Assembly: GCA_900537185.1 (NCBI GenBank)
Contig: LS999831.1
Coordinates: forward strand, 124,001 to 188,000
DNA: 64,000 bases
From: Cytophagales bacterium Alg240-R148
Lineage (GTDB): Bacteria > Bacteroidota > Bacteroidia > Cytophagales > Cyclobacteriaceae
Direction of reading: 5' to 3'
In this document: positions 29,181-38,068 of the stretch, in pieces
Numbering within the stretch: position 1 is the stretch's first letter
Layout of the letters: each line of letters opens with the position of its first letter
Translations under genes and position numbers: made by a program
Notes under the pieces: generated by a model
Told to the model about the DNA's origin: nothing
The model's input: only the letters and a program-made list of their open reading frames with translations
Database searches by the model: none

Positions 29181-29294
29181 AACTTCAAATCAATCAATTT
29201 ATTACGCCTTATTTTTGCTAAAAAAAGACATTTATTTCTAACTATCCAACCCATTTAACAGCCGTTTTCACCCTATAAAAAATTCAAAAACTCT

Positions 29295-29323
29295 TTGTAA
29301 ATTAATTGTTTAGCCTATATTTG
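29295..29323 (+). promoter_or_regulatory. Bacteroidota -33/-7 promoter for the PorE-like gene
   Basis: TTG at 29295-29297, an 18-base spacer, and TATATTTG at 29316-29323. The leader to the ATG at 29388 is about 60 bases, which leaves room for post-transcriptional control. Confidence 0.55.
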
Positions 29324-29387
29324 TTAAATTAATACAGAAAGTAAAACTAATTCTATTAATACGATTAATTACAAATTAATAAGAATA

Positions 29388-31460
29388 ATGTTAAAAAAGA
29401 TCAATTTTATTGGGTTACTCGTTTTGATTTTTATTGTTGGCAACAATGCATTTGCACAAGACGAAGAACCAAAATCAGACAAAGAACTTGCGCAAGACCG
29501 ATTGGACATTGGGGATGAAATAATGAAGGCCACCAACGCCCTTGAAGAAGCAAGAGACATGTACATCGGTGCGGCAGATTTGGACCCTGACAATATCAGA
29601 GCCAATTGGGAAGCAGGTAATGCCATCATCAACACCATCAACAAAGAACGTGCGGTAAGCTATTTTCAAAGGGTGTACGACTTGGACCCAAAATATAGGT
29701 TTGACATTTCTTACTGGATTGGCCGGGCCAATCAGTACGCCATGAATTTTGATGAAGCTTTAAAGTATTTAAACATCTACAGAGACCAATTAGTGGAATT
29801 GGATGGCTATAGAGGCCGAGACAAAGTGGCGCTCCGGGTGGTGGATAGAAACATAGAAGAATGTCGCAATGCAAAAGAATTTATAGAAAACCCTGCACAT
29901 TTTGCAATTGTAAATGTAGGCAGTGCCATCAATACTGAATTTGAAGACTATGGCCCAGTAATTAACGCGGATGAAACAGAAATGGTTTTTACCTCAAGAA
30001 GACGGGAAGGCAACCTCAATGAAAACGTGGCGGATGACAACAAACCGTATGAGGACATCTTCATTTCGGTTAAAAAAGATGGTCAATGGCAGCCAGCTGA
30101 AAATATTGGATACACAGTAAATACTTTGTACCACGACTCCAATACGGCACTTTCATCGGATGGTAAAATGCTTTTCACGTACAAAGACGAAAACAATGGA
30201 GACATTTATTATTCCACACAAAACGAGGATAAAACTTGGACAGAGCCTATTCCAATAGGGGACAACATCAACTCTAGCTTCAAAGAAGGATCTGTTAGCA
30301 TATCCAGTGATGGGTCTATGCTTTTCTTTTCTAGTAACAGGCCTGGACACGAAGGAGATGAAGAAAATTTAGACCTCTATTTCAGTGTGAAAAACAAAAA
30401 AGGAGAATGGGACCGACCAAAAACCCTAGGACCAGAGATCAATACCGAATACGACGACGATGGCCCGTTTATTGATTACGACGGTAGAACTTTATACTTC
30501 AGTAGCAAAGGCCTAAAAGGCATGGGTGGTTACGACATATTCAAGTCAGAATACGACTCAGCAAATAACGTTTGGGGGCCTCCAGTAAACTTAGGTTACC
30601 CCATCAATACTCCGGATAACGATATTTATTTTGTAGGCACCAAGGACGGTAAAAGGGGATATTATGCTTCGGTAAGAGAAGATGGCCTTGGATATACGGA
30701 CATCTACATGGTAACCATACCAGAAGACGACAACCAGCCACAAGAAGTAGCCTCTAAAGATCTTACAGAAGCTGTTGAAGATCCAAACCAAACTGAAATT
30801 ACAGGAGTAGACACCGATGTTTCTAAATTAAAACCTGTTGTTCTTACTGTAAATATTGAGGACAATGAGAGTGAATTACCGTTGGATGCAAAAGTGGGAT
30901 TTAAGACTGCCGAAGACAACATTGTAATACCTGTTTCACGTACTTCCGTAGGAACCTACAAAATTGAACTTATTAACGTAGAATCAAGAGACTTCATGTT
31001 AGCAATTGAAAAACCAGGGTACATCTTTCAAAATTCGAAGGTAACATTGGCTGCTAGCAAAGCTGATGCGCCAACGCAAATCACTAGAACTGTGCATTTG
31101 CAAAAGGTAAAAAGCGGGGTGGTTCGCGTATTGAGAAATATATATTTTGATTTCGACAAAGCCACTTTCAAGCAAGTTTCGTATGAAGAATTAAACAAAC
31201 TCGAAAAGTTGATGGCCACCAACCCTGGGTACCAGGTGGAAATACGCGGGCATACCGATGTAATCGGCTCAAAGGCCTATAACAAGCAGTTATCTGAACG
31301 TCGGGCACAAGCTGTAAAAAGCTATTTGGTGAGCAAAGGAGTAGATACCAGGCGGATCACAACGGTTGGTTTTGGATCGGAGCAACCTTTGGCTTCCAAC
31401 GATGACGAGAACGAAGGAAGAGAGTTAAACAGACGGGTTGAATTTAAAATTGTAAAGTAA
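29388..31460 (+). CDS. PorE-like OmpA family protein (TPR, propeller and OmpA C-terminal domain)
   Basis: 690-residue periplasmic protein with the domain order TPR-like repeats (about 30-160), PD40 beta-propeller (about 190-430), a small carboxypeptidase-regulatory-like fold (about 480-560) and an OmpA C-terminal peptidoglycan-binding domain (about 575-690, with GHTDVIGS...YNKQLSERRAQAV). This order matches PorE of the type IX secretion system, which anchors the outer-membrane ring to peptidoglycan. Unlike lipoprotein PorE, the signal peptide here is of the plain type (ends NAFAQ). It may therefore be a PorE paralogue. It is monocistronic, with its own promoter and terminator. Confidence 0.75.
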   Translation: MLKKINFIGLLVLIFIVGNNAFAQDEEPKSDKELAQDRLDIGDEIMKATNALEEARDMYIGAADLDPDNIRANWEAGNAIINTINKERAVSYFQRVYDLDPKYRFDISYWIGRANQYAMNFDEALKYLNIYRDQLVELDGYRGRDKVALRVVDRNIEECRNAKEFIENPAHFAIVNVGSAINTEFEDYGPVINADETEMVFTSRRREGNLNENVADDNKPYEDIFISVKKDGQWQPAENIGYTVNTLYHDSNTALSSDGKMLFTYKDENNGDIYYSTQNEDKTWTEPIPIGDNINSSFKEGSVSISSDGSMLFFSSNRPGHEGDEENLDLYFSVKNKKGEWDRPKTLGPEINTEYDDDGPFIDYDGRTLYFSSKGLKGMGGYDIFKSEYDSANNVWGPPVNLGYPINTPDNDIYFVGTKDGKRGYYASVREDGLGYTDIYMVTIPEDDNQPQEVASKDLTEAVEDPNQTEITGVDTDVSKLKPVVLTVNIEDNESELPLDAKVGFKTAEDNIVIPVSRTSVGTYKIELINVESRDFMLAIEKPGYIFQNSKVTLAASKADAPTQITRTVHLQKVKSGVVRVLRNIYFDFDKATFKQVSYEELNKLEKLMATNPGYQVEIRGHTDVIGSKAYNKQLSERRAQAVKSYLVSKGVDTRRITTVGFGSEQPLASNDDENEGRELNRRVEFKIVK

Positions 31461-31489
31461 TCCCAACCCATTGAAAAAATTATAAAGTT

Positions 31490-31520
31490 AAAAAAGGAGG
31501 TAATTATACCTCCTTTTTTT
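31490..31520 (+). terminator. Rho-independent terminator after the PorE-like gene
   Basis: 13-bp stem AAAAAAGGAGGTA / TACCTCCTTTTTT with loop ATTA and a trailing T-run. Confidence 0.9.
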
Positions 31521-31521
31521 A

Positions 31522-31550
31522 TTGCATTAAAGATTAGCAACCTATATTTG
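31522..31550 (+). promoter_or_regulatory. Bacteroidota -33/-7 promoter for ubiE-porT
   Basis: TTG at 31522-31524, an 18-base spacer and TATATTTG at 31543-31550. The leader is about 15-20 bases to the ATG at 31571. It starts directly after the upstream terminator. Confidence 0.55.
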
Positions 31551-31570
31551 CAAAAAATTTGTTTACAATT

Positions 31571-32293
31571 ATGGCAGTTTTACCCTACAAAGACCATCAA
31601 GGCGCTAAAAAAGAACAAGTAGCTGAGATGTTCAACAACATTTCCAAGAATTATGATTTTTTAAATCATTTTCTTAGCATGGGTATTGATATTCGCTGGA
31701 GGAAAAAGGCGGTGAAAATCTTAAAACCTTTGCAACCAAAGAATATTTTGGATATTGCTACAGGTACTGGAGACTTTGCCCTTGAGGCCTTATCTTTAAA
31801 ACCGGAAAAAATTATCGGGCTGGATATTTCTCAGGGTATGTTGGATGTAGGCAAAGAGAAAATGAAGAAAAGAGGAGTGGAAAAAACCATTGAAATGGTT
31901 TTAGGAGATTCTGAAAATTTACCTTTTGAAGACAATTCCTTTGACGCTATTACTGTCGCCTTTGGTGTGAGGAACTTCGAAAACCTAGAAAAAGGGTTAA
32001 AAGAAATGAACCGGGTTCTTAAACCTGGAGGTAAAGCGGTTATTATTGAATTTTCAAAACCTAAAAAATTTCCATTCAAACAAGTATACAATTTTTATTT
32101 TACAGCAATTTTACCTAAACTAGGGCGTTTAATCTCGAAAGACAGTTCGGCTTACACCTACCTTCCTGAAAGTGTACAAGCATTTCCTGAAGGTGATAAA
32201 TTTTTGTCCATCTTAAAAAACACTGGTTTTTCAGAATCTAAATGCAAACCATTAACTTTTGGAATAAGCTCCATCTATACAGGCACAAAGTAA
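31571..32293 (+). CDS. ubiE: Demethylmenaquinone methyltransferase (UbiE/MenG)
   Basis: SAM-dependent methyltransferase that adds the methyl group to demethylmenaquinone. The SAM motif [15 protein letters not shown] is at about residues 57-71, and the [23 protein letters not shown] segment is characteristic of UbiE/COQ5. I place the start at ATG 31571 (MAVLPYKDH); a TTG twelve bases upstream would lie inside the likely leader. The 3' end overlaps porT by 52 bases. The ubiE-porT neighbourhood is conserved in Bacteroidota. No ubiquinone genes are known in this phylum, so menaquinone is the expected product. Confidence 0.95.
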   Translation: MAVLPYKDHQGAKKEQVAEMFNNISKNYDFLNHFLSMGIDIRWRKKAVKILKPLQPKNILDIATGTGDFALEALSLKPEKIIGLDISQGMLDVGKEKMKKRGVEKTIEMVLGDSENLPFEDNSFDAITVAFGVRNFENLEKGLKEMNRVLKPGGKAVIIEFSKPKKFPFKQVYNFYFTAILPKLGRLISKDSSAYTYLPESVQAFPEGDKFLSILKNTGFSESKCKPLTFGISSIYTGTK

Positions 32294-32985
32294 TTCTTGG
32301 GTTCGTTTTTCTGTTCCTTTCTTTTTCTGCTTTTGGGCAGGGAGATTACCAAAACAGAAAGATTATTCACAATCCAAATTACGACAACAAGAAAATCAGT
32401 TTTGGGTTTTTGATTGGGTTGCACCAATCTACCTATAAATTGCGGTATTCGGATGATTTTGTTTTAAACGAATTTGATACCGTACACAGTATTATCCCAC
32501 AACGAAATATGGGCTTTTCACTTGGGTTTATTGTCAACCTGAGTTTACATGATTATTTTGACCTGCGTTTTATGCCCAAAGTGGCTTTCTATGAACACAA
32601 TTTAGAATACAACTTTACCAATGCCAATAGCCAAACCCATTTGAAAGAATCAACTGTAGTTGAATTTCCGCTGTTGTTAAAGTACAAATCCAAAAGAAGG
32701 GGCAACTCCAGAATGTACTTAATAAGCGGCATCAAACCTGGGCTCGAGGCCTCTGCAAAAAGTAAAATTGCCAACGAAGAACAGCTGATCCCAATTAATA
32801 AATTCAATTTCAGTGTGGATTTTGGATTTGGATTTGATTTGTATTATCCCCTTTTTAAATTTTCCCCAGAATTGCGTTTTTCTAAAGGGATCCCAAATAT
32901 GCTTGGCAACGAAGTAAACGAATACTCACAAGGAATTGACCGCTTAACCACCAATACAGTAACCCTATACTTATTATTCCAATAG
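32242..32985 (+). CDS. porT: Type IX secretion / gliding protein PorT
   Basis: Outer-membrane beta-barrel protein of 247 residues required for T9SS function and gliding. A signal peptide (about residues 15-33, ending AFGQ) precedes a barrel of alternating strands. The only in-frame start before the signal is ATG 32242, which makes the gene overlap ubiE by 52 bases and gives a basic N-region ([16 protein letters not shown]). The ubiE-porT pairing is conserved and supports the call. Identification comes from length, signal peptide, strand pattern and context, because PorT has no strong sequence motif. Confidence 0.82.
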   Translation: MQTINFWNKLHLYRHKVILGFVFLFLSFSAFGQGDYQNRKIIHNPNYDNKKISFGFLIGLHQSTYKLRYSDDFVLNEFDTVHSIIPQRNMGFSLGFIVNLSLHDYFDLRFMPKVAFYEHNLEYNFTNANSQTHLKESTVVEFPLLLKYKSKRRGNSRMYLISGIKPGLEASAKSKIANEEQLIPINKFNFSVDFGFGFDLYYPLFKFSPELRFSKGIPNMLGNEVNEYSQGIDRLTTNTVTLYLLFQ

Positions 32986-32986
32986 T

Positions 32987-33733
32987 ATGAAAAAGACGGT
33001 ACTTATCACAGGCGCCACATCGGGCATTGGCAAAGCCACTGCAGAACTTTTGGCCTACAAAGGATACAAATTGATACTATGTGGTAGACGCAAAGAAAGG
33101 TTGGAGGGGTTGCAAAAACAACTTGGAGAAATAACAGAAGTACAAACCCTCTCTTTTGATGTAAGAGACCAACATGCAGTTCAATCTGCTTTGGCTTCTA
33201 TCGATGCCGGTTCTATCGATGTGCTTATAAACAATGCAGGCAATGCACACGGCCTTAGCACCATCGACACCGGGGACACAGCCGATTGGGATGCCATGAT
33301 TGACATTAACGTTAAAGGACTGCTCTATGTTTCTAAAGCCGTTATTCCGGCTATGGTGGAACGCAAGGCTGGTCATATCATTAATATTGGCTCTATTGCC
33401 GGTATAGAAGTGTACCCGAAAGGAAATGTTTATTGTGCCTCTAAACACGCAGTAGATGCCATTACAAAGGGAATGCGACAGGACCTCAATCCGTATGGCA
33501 TAAAAGTTAGTGAAATCAAACCGGGTCTAGTAGAAACAGAGTTTTCAATGGTTCGTTTCAAAGGAGACCAAGACATGTCGGACAACGTATACAAAAACAT
33601 GCAGCCGCTTACTGGAAAGGATATTGCTGAAATCATAGAATTTATGTTGTCCAGGCCAGCCCACGTTGTTATTGCGGATGTATTGACACTCCCGGTAGCC
33701 CAAGGCGCTTCTACTTTGGTACAAAGAGACTAG
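32987..33733 (+). CDS. SDR family oxidoreductase (YdfG-like)
   Basis: Classical short-chain dehydrogenase of 248 residues. The NAD(P) motif TGATSGIG is at about residues 8-15, the NNAG motif near residue 83, the active-site Ser of NIGSIAG near 138 and the catalytic Tyr/Lys pair YCASK (about 149-153). It resembles YdfG-type 3-hydroxy acid dehydrogenases acting on serine-like compounds. It starts one base after porT's stop, so it is probably in that transcript. The last 23 bases overlap the convergent esterase gene. Substrate unknown. Confidence 0.9.
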   Translation: MKKTVLITGATSGIGKATAELLAYKGYKLILCGRRKERLEGLQKQLGEITEVQTLSFDVRDQHAVQSALASIDAGSIDVLINNAGNAHGLSTIDTGDTADWDAMIDINVKGLLYVSKAVIPAMVERKAGHIINIGSIAGIEVYPKGNVYCASKHAVDAITKGMRQDLNPYGIKVSEIKPGLVETEFSMVRFKGDQDMSDNVYKNMQPLTGKDIAEIIEFMLSRPAHVVIADVLTLPVAQGASTLVQRD

Positions 33734-34373
33734 TTTGCAAAGTGCTTAGAGCCGATTGGTCAATTACATGCCCACCTTTAAAAGAAATCGTTGTTGGTTG
33801 TATGTTAAGTTGTTTTAGATAAGCATCTTGTTCCTGAAATTTCTCATCATTTAGATAGGCATCCGTTTCTCCATACACCCAAAACAACTCCTTTCCTTGC
33901 AACCGATCGGCACCCAAACCAATATTCATATCATAAGGCAGTATGCCAGCCCATAACACCAAGGTATCGAAATGCAATTTTCCTTGCACGGCCCAACGCG
34001 TAACAGTTGCTGCTCCCTGTGAAAAACCTAACAACCTTATTTTCAGATTTGGGTTGGAGCAAAGAGAAGTTGTTGCTTCAAAGACGGCATCCAAGAAAGA
34101 AACATAGTTTTTGATGTCGGTTTCGCGGTCTTCTTTGGTCATCCAAGTACTGCCAACTCTACCAGTATTCTGTTTTAAATAAAACCTATTGGTTGCTTCC
34201 GGTGCTACAACAGCAGTAGTACCATTTCCAACGGATTCAAAGTTTCTTAAAAAATACCGGGCCAATTGACCATACCCATGAATAACAAACCAAATTTCCT
34301 CTGTTGATTCGTTGAGAGGGCCTAGGTGGTAATACCTATTTTCTTGTAAAACAGCAATTCTATTTTCGTTCAT
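33711..34373 (-). CDS. Alpha/beta-hydrolase, phospholipase/carboxylesterase type
   Basis: Soluble esterase of 220 residues in the YpfH/carboxylesterase group. The nucleophile Ser118 lies in GFSQG, the Asp in the VYGETDAYLN segment (about residue 180) and the His in GGHVID near the C-terminus. I choose ATG 34373 over a TTG six bases upstream. A TAGCTTTG box (34394-34401) precedes it. The gene ends inside the SDR gene with a 23-base convergent overlap. No signal peptide, so it acts in the cytoplasm. Substrate unknown. Confidence 0.88.
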   Translation of the reverse strand: MNENRIAVLQENRYYHLGPLNESTEEIWFVIHGYGQLARYFLRNFESVGNGTTAVVAPEATNRFYLKQNTGRVGSTWMTKEDRETDIKNYVSFLDAVFEATTSLCSNPNLKIRLLGFSQGAATVTRWAVQGKLHFDTLVLWAGILPYDMNIGLGADRLQGKELFWVYGETDAYLNDEKFQEQDAYLKQLNIQPTTISFKGGHVIDQSALSTLQTSLFVPK

Positions 34374-34393
34374 GACCAATTGTACAATATGGT

Positions 34394-34401
34394 CAAAGCT
34401 A
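34394..34401 (-). promoter_or_regulatory. Bacteroidota -7 promoter box for the esterase gene
   Basis: The minus strand reads TAGCTTTG, a full match to TAnnTTTG, 21 bases before the start codon. Confidence 0.4.
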
Positions 34402-34409
34402 AAAAAAAA

Positions 34410-35561
34410 TTATCTCTTTCTTCTTTTTTTGGAAGGACTCTTCCTTTTATAAGAAGACTTTTGTGCCCTAGCACGCTTTTTATAACTAGGACTCTTTTTA
34501 GATTTCTTTAATTTTCTTGAGTTGGGAGATTTGTTATAGCGCCAACTTGGTGAATACCGTTTTACTCCTTTCTTGTTTTTCTTACTTGCCGCTTTTGGCC
34601 CTTTTGCTCCTACCCTTCCTTTAGGCGAACTTAAGGTTTTCCGCCTATAAGTCATGGAGCTTTTATAGTCGGTTCTGTATTTTTTCTCGTAATTAATTTT
34701 GTTAAAATCGAACCTTAAAGTGAATTCATTGGAAGCGCCTATATCGGAACCAATATCGTTGTTAACAAATTCATAGGAATAGCCAATTAGAAGTTTATCC
34801 AATATTTTAAACCCTGCAGTAGCACTGATAACATCCCCTTTTCTAAGCCCTCCTCCGAGAACAAATAGGCCATCATAGGTGTAGAATAAACCAACCCCCC
34901 AAGTATTGTTAATATCTGAATATTTCCGAAAGTTAAACAGCGGCTCTATCAGGTCTTTCCCTCCTCTTAAAGGCAAAGTTCCTTGCACATAGGCGGTATA
35001 GAAATTAGACAACAAATTCGCATTCTTATCAATACCAAAACTGGTGGCCAATCTGTTAACAGACAGTCCTACTTTTAAATAGTCATTGGAGTAATTGGCA
35101 CCAAAAGAAAAATCATAGGCAGAGTTGGTCTCGCTCAATACGGGGTCTTCCAAACTCCCTATTACATTATTAATATTGTGCCCAATCCTGTTGAATTCGG
35201 CTGATACTCCCATCGACAACATGTCTGTCCCATTCAAACGGATGTGGTACGCAAATGCGCCAGAGGCATATAAATTAGAAACAAAATTCACCTCCTCTTG
35301 GAATACATTTAACCCCATCCCAAATCGATGTCCTTTTATAGGGGTATGAATGCTCAAAAAATTACTTTTTGCTGCCCCCTGAACGTTCCCAAAAGACTGT
35401 CTGTGGGACAGTGTCGCAGACCCATAACTATTTCCTGCAAAAGAAGGGTTGTAGATAAAGGCGTTGGTTAACTTTTGGCTAAATAAAGGAATGTCCTGTG
35501 CATTTCCACTGGACAGCAACAGTATTAAAAAGGACACTATACATAAGAGTCGTTGCTTCAT
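34410..35561 (-). CDS. PorP/SprF family type IX secretion outer-membrane protein with basic tail
   Basis: Outer-membrane protein of the PorP/SprF group, which work as cargo-specific attachment proteins for type B sorting domains in T9SS. A signal peptide (ending GNAQ near residue 22) precedes a 270-residue beta-barrel region containing PLFSQKLTNAFIYNPSFAGN, the standard PorP opening. The last 90 residues (about 294-383) are an unusual low-complexity tail with 38 Lys or Arg residues plus Ser and Pro, ending KKRRKR. The gene overlaps the preceding cargo gene by 4 bases (ATGA). The cognate cargo is almost surely that neighbour. Confidence 0.87.
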   Translation of the reverse strand: MKQRLLCIVSFLILLLSSGNAQDIPLFSQKLTNAFIYNPSFAGNSYGSATLSHRQSFGNVQGAAKSNFLSIHTPIKGHRFGMGLNVFQEEVNFVSNLYASGAFAYHIRLNGTDMLSMGVSAEFNRIGHNINNVIGSLEDPVLSETNSAYDFSFGANYSNDYLKVGLSVNRLATSFGIDKNANLLSNFYTAYVQGTLPLRGGKDLIEPLFNFRKYSDINNTWGVGLFYTYDGLFVLGGGLRKGDVISATAGFKILDKLLIGYSYEFVNNDIGSDIGASNEFTLRFDFNKINYEKKYRTDYKSSMTYRRKTLSSPKGRVGAKGPKAASKKNKKGVKRYSPSWRYNKSPNSRKLKKSKKSPSYKKRARAQKSSYKRKSPSKKRRKR

Positions 35562-36682
35562 TTGGCCACAGTTACAGTTTGCTTAATTGTATTTTCACCA
35601 CCATTGTACTTGAAAATGCAGATATAATTTCCTGGTGGAAGAAAAGTAAAGTCATCTCCAGGAAGCCCAACTTCTGGGACCGGATTGACATAGTTTTTTT
35701 TCTGATAGACCGCTACACCCCACCTATCGACCAACGTTATTTCGTTTTCTGGATACCGGTCTACATTTTGTACAAACAAATAATCGTTTACATTGTCGCC
35801 ATTGGGTGAGATAATATTGTGTACCAAAGGCGTTTCACTAATTACTCTTCCCACCATAAAATAACCAGTGGACCCTGGGTTTCTAGATTGCACATTGTCG
35901 TCTGCTATGGAGCCACTTAAAAAATCGTTGTCTAAATTAACAGCCAAACCCGAGGCGTCCACCTGAAGCACAACTGGGCGGTCAAAAGTGTTAAACTCCG
36001 CTTTGTCCTCCTCCCTAAAAGGCAATACAATCTGCCCCCCAGAAAAATTATTGTTTTCATCTTCAATTTGCCAGTACCAATTGGAAGAGGCACTTCCTAC
36101 CTCCAATGGAAGGTTGATTGGGCTTACTTCCGATGCAAAACTTCCATTACTTACCGAACCTACCACCAAGCTTCCAGAGGAGACTCCTTCCACCACTAGT
36201 GGTGCATATCCAACCCCGTTGGCATTGGAACCGATGGGAAATGTCAATGTACTGGAAACATCTGTTGCGGTACGGTCATAAAAAAACTTGTCCAAAACAA
36301 AAGACAATTCAGACGCATTTTCAATTAAACCAGGATCTCCTGCAAACCCAAAAGCATCCTCCGCAAGGATGTGCCCCTCGGAAAGATCCAATAAAATTTC
36401 AACGGTAGTCCTATTAGTAAAACGCTTGAGCCCACCACCTAATATGGTAAGGCGTTTTATAACAAATTCATTGGCAGTAGTAATGTTTTGATTCTCTCCT
36501 ACCAATACCAAGCTCGCCGAACCTAGATTGCTCAAGTTACTTTCAATAGATACATCTGCATTCGTGCTAATTGTGGTTAGGTCTCCGCTCGCAAATTGAT
36601 CGGTAGCAACCGTTATTTGTGCACAAAGAATTGTTGGGGACAATAAGCCTAAACCAAATAATATGTAGAAAACAATTTTCAT
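35558..36682 (-). CDS. T9SS cargo with type B (gliding-motility-type) C-terminal sorting domain
   Basis: Secreted protein of 374 residues with a signal peptide (ending LCAQ near residue 21), a beta-rich body with Ser/Asn-rich strands (about 25-280) and a C-terminal type B sorting domain (about 285-374). That domain has the recognisable order SPNGDNVNDYLFVQN, ITLVDRWGVAVY and FLPPGNYICIFKYN, as in gliding-motility-associated C-terminal domains. It overlaps the PorP/SprF gene by 4 bases, the usual pairing for type B cargo. Function of the body is unknown; a surface filament or adhesin is possible. Confidence 0.85.
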   Translation of the reverse strand: MKIVFYILFGLGLLSPTILCAQITVATDQFASGDLTTISTNADVSIESNLSNLGSASLVLVGENQNITTANEFVIKRLTILGGGLKRFTNRTTVEILLDLSEGHILAEDAFGFAGDPGLIENASELSFVLDKFFYDRTATDVSSTLTFPIGSNANGVGYAPLVVEGVSSGSLVVGSVSNGSFASEVSPINLPLEVGSASSNWYWQIEDENNNFSGGQIVLPFREEDKAEFNTFDRPVVLQVDASGLAVNLDNDFLSGSIADDNVQSRNPGSTGYFMVGRVISETPLVHNIISPNGDNVNDYLFVQNVDRYPENEITLVDRWGVAVYQKKNYVNPVPEVGLPGDDFTFLPPGNYICIFKYNGGENTIKQTVTVAK

Positions 36683-36913
36683 AATAGCCGAACAGCTAAT
36701 ATATAAAAAAAGTCGACAAATGCATCACAATACTAAGAAATCATTGACCAATAGCGGCAGTTTTTTAAATTCTGTTCCATTTTTCAAAAAGTCCATAAAA
36801 TAATTTCTTGGTGGAAACTGGGAGCGGTGATTGTTTTTGTAGCCCAACACCCCGGAGGTTGTGTTGGGCAAAAAAATAATCTTATATTCGAATTTTACAA
36901 AGCCCATAAAAAT
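36683..36913. other. Divergent intergenic region with a perfect hairpin
   Basis: 231 bases between the divergent T9SS cargo gene and the glycosyltransferase cluster. I see a perfect 9-bp stem (GCCCAACAC / GTGTTGGGC) with a 10-base loop at 36842-36869 followed by seven A, and a near-consensus TATATTCG box at 36883-36890. No gene is evident. Confidence 0.6.
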
Positions 36914-38068
36914 TTGAATCACAAAGTATTATATGCTGCTTTTGACCTTTTCCCAACTGCAAAAGGCGCTTCTACGCACATCGAAGTTTTTTCCAAACGA
37001 ATGTTTCAAGTATTTGATGGCGGCATGTTGTTTACTTTGGGCAACATACTCTATGCGCCTTCCGAAGTAGAAGGAACTATCGAAATTAAGCGTTTTGTAG
37101 AACAAATCCCTCAATATATGGAAAGGGCCAATGCTTACGGAAAAGCCTTGTCCAAACAAATCGAGCAAATGCCGCATTTGGAACTGGTTCATTTTAGAGA
37201 TATTTGGTCGGGGTTGGCCAGCCTACATCCAAAAAGAACCTACCGCTGTATTTACGAAGTAAATGGCCTACCTTCTATAGAGTTGCCCTACCGGTACCCT
37301 GAATTAAAAACCAAAACGATACAAAAACTGAGACAATTAGAACTTCGTTGTTTAATGGATTGTGATCGAATTATAGTGCCTTCAAAAATTATTTTAAATA
37401 ATTTAGTCCAATTGGGTATTGCTGCATCAAAAATCAGCCACATACCCAATGGGGCTTCCTTGCAACCTGAAATCCAGGACAAAGTTATTTGCCCTTCTCG
37501 GTACCTCATTTATTTTGGTGCCGTGCAAAAGTGGCAAGGGTTGGCAACCTTGCTTAAAGCCATGGCCTTGTTGAAAGATTTTGAAGATCTTAAATTAATG
37601 GTCTGTTCTTCCAACAGAGAAAAAGAAACCAAACAACTCCGCAAACTAGCCAACAAATTGGGCATTGCCGGGTCCATCATTTGGAAATACCAACTTGAAA
37701 AAGCTGAATTGAATGCGTATATTAGGAATGCTGAATTGTCTATAGCTCCATTAGCCGAATGCAGCCGAAACATTGCTCAGGGGTGCTCTCCACTTAAAGT
37801 TTTGGAGTCGATGGCTGTTGGAACAGCGGTAATTGCGTCTGATCTACCAGTTGTAAGGGAGATTATTGACCCTGGTATTAATGGGAAATTAGTGCCTCCA
37901 GATAGGCCCCAGGAATTAAGCAGAGCCATTCGGGTATTACTGGAGTATCCCAAAGAAAGAAAAAAATTGGGACACAGCGGCATGCAAAAAATAAAAAGTG
38001 AACGCAATTGGGACGCTATTTTACCTCAACTTGATGCGGTCTATTCACAATTGATGGCAACACCATGA
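36914..38068 (+). CDS. Glycosyltransferase family 4 protein (cluster gene 1)
   Basis: GT-B glycosyltransferase with the N-terminal VLYAAFDLFPTAKGAST motif and the C-terminal nucleotide-sugar site SIAPLAECSRNIAQGCSPLKVLESMAVGT (near residue 305). About 384 residues. I place the start at TTG 36914, where the Rossmann strand begins; a GTG at 36827 would add 29 residues that include the hairpin of the intergenic region and look non-native. It leads a six-gene run with overlapping ends; its stop overlaps the next gene by ATGA. Substrates are unknown. Confidence 0.85.
   Translation: MNHKVLYAAFDLFPTAKGASTHIEVFSKRMFQVFDGGMLFTLGNILYAPSEVEGTIEIKRFVEQIPQYMERANAYGKALSKQIEQMPHLELVHFRDIWSGLASLHPKRTYRCIYEVNGLPSIELPYRYPELKTKTIQKLRQLELRCLMDCDRIIVPSKIILNNLVQLGIAASKISHIPNGASLQPEIQDKVICPSRYLIYFGAVQKWQGLATLLKAMALLKDFEDLKLMVCSSNREKETKQLRKLANKLGIAGSIIWKYQLEKAELNAYIRNAELSIAPLAECSRNIAQGCSPLKVLESMAVGTAVIASDLPVVREIIDPGINGKLVPPDRPQELSRAIRVLLEYPKERKKLGHSGMQKIKSERNWDAILPQLDAVYSQLMATP

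Noticed and set aside
33711-33733. The 23-base SDR/esterase overlap as a sign of error
   Set aside because: Both reading frames have normal C-termini; convergent overlaps of this size are common in compact genomes.
36827-36913. GTG start at 36827 for the first glycosyltransferase
   Set aside because: The additional 29 residues coincide with a perfect hairpin and a -7-like box, and do not look like a native N-terminus; the TTG at 36914 places the Rossmann strand at the usual position.
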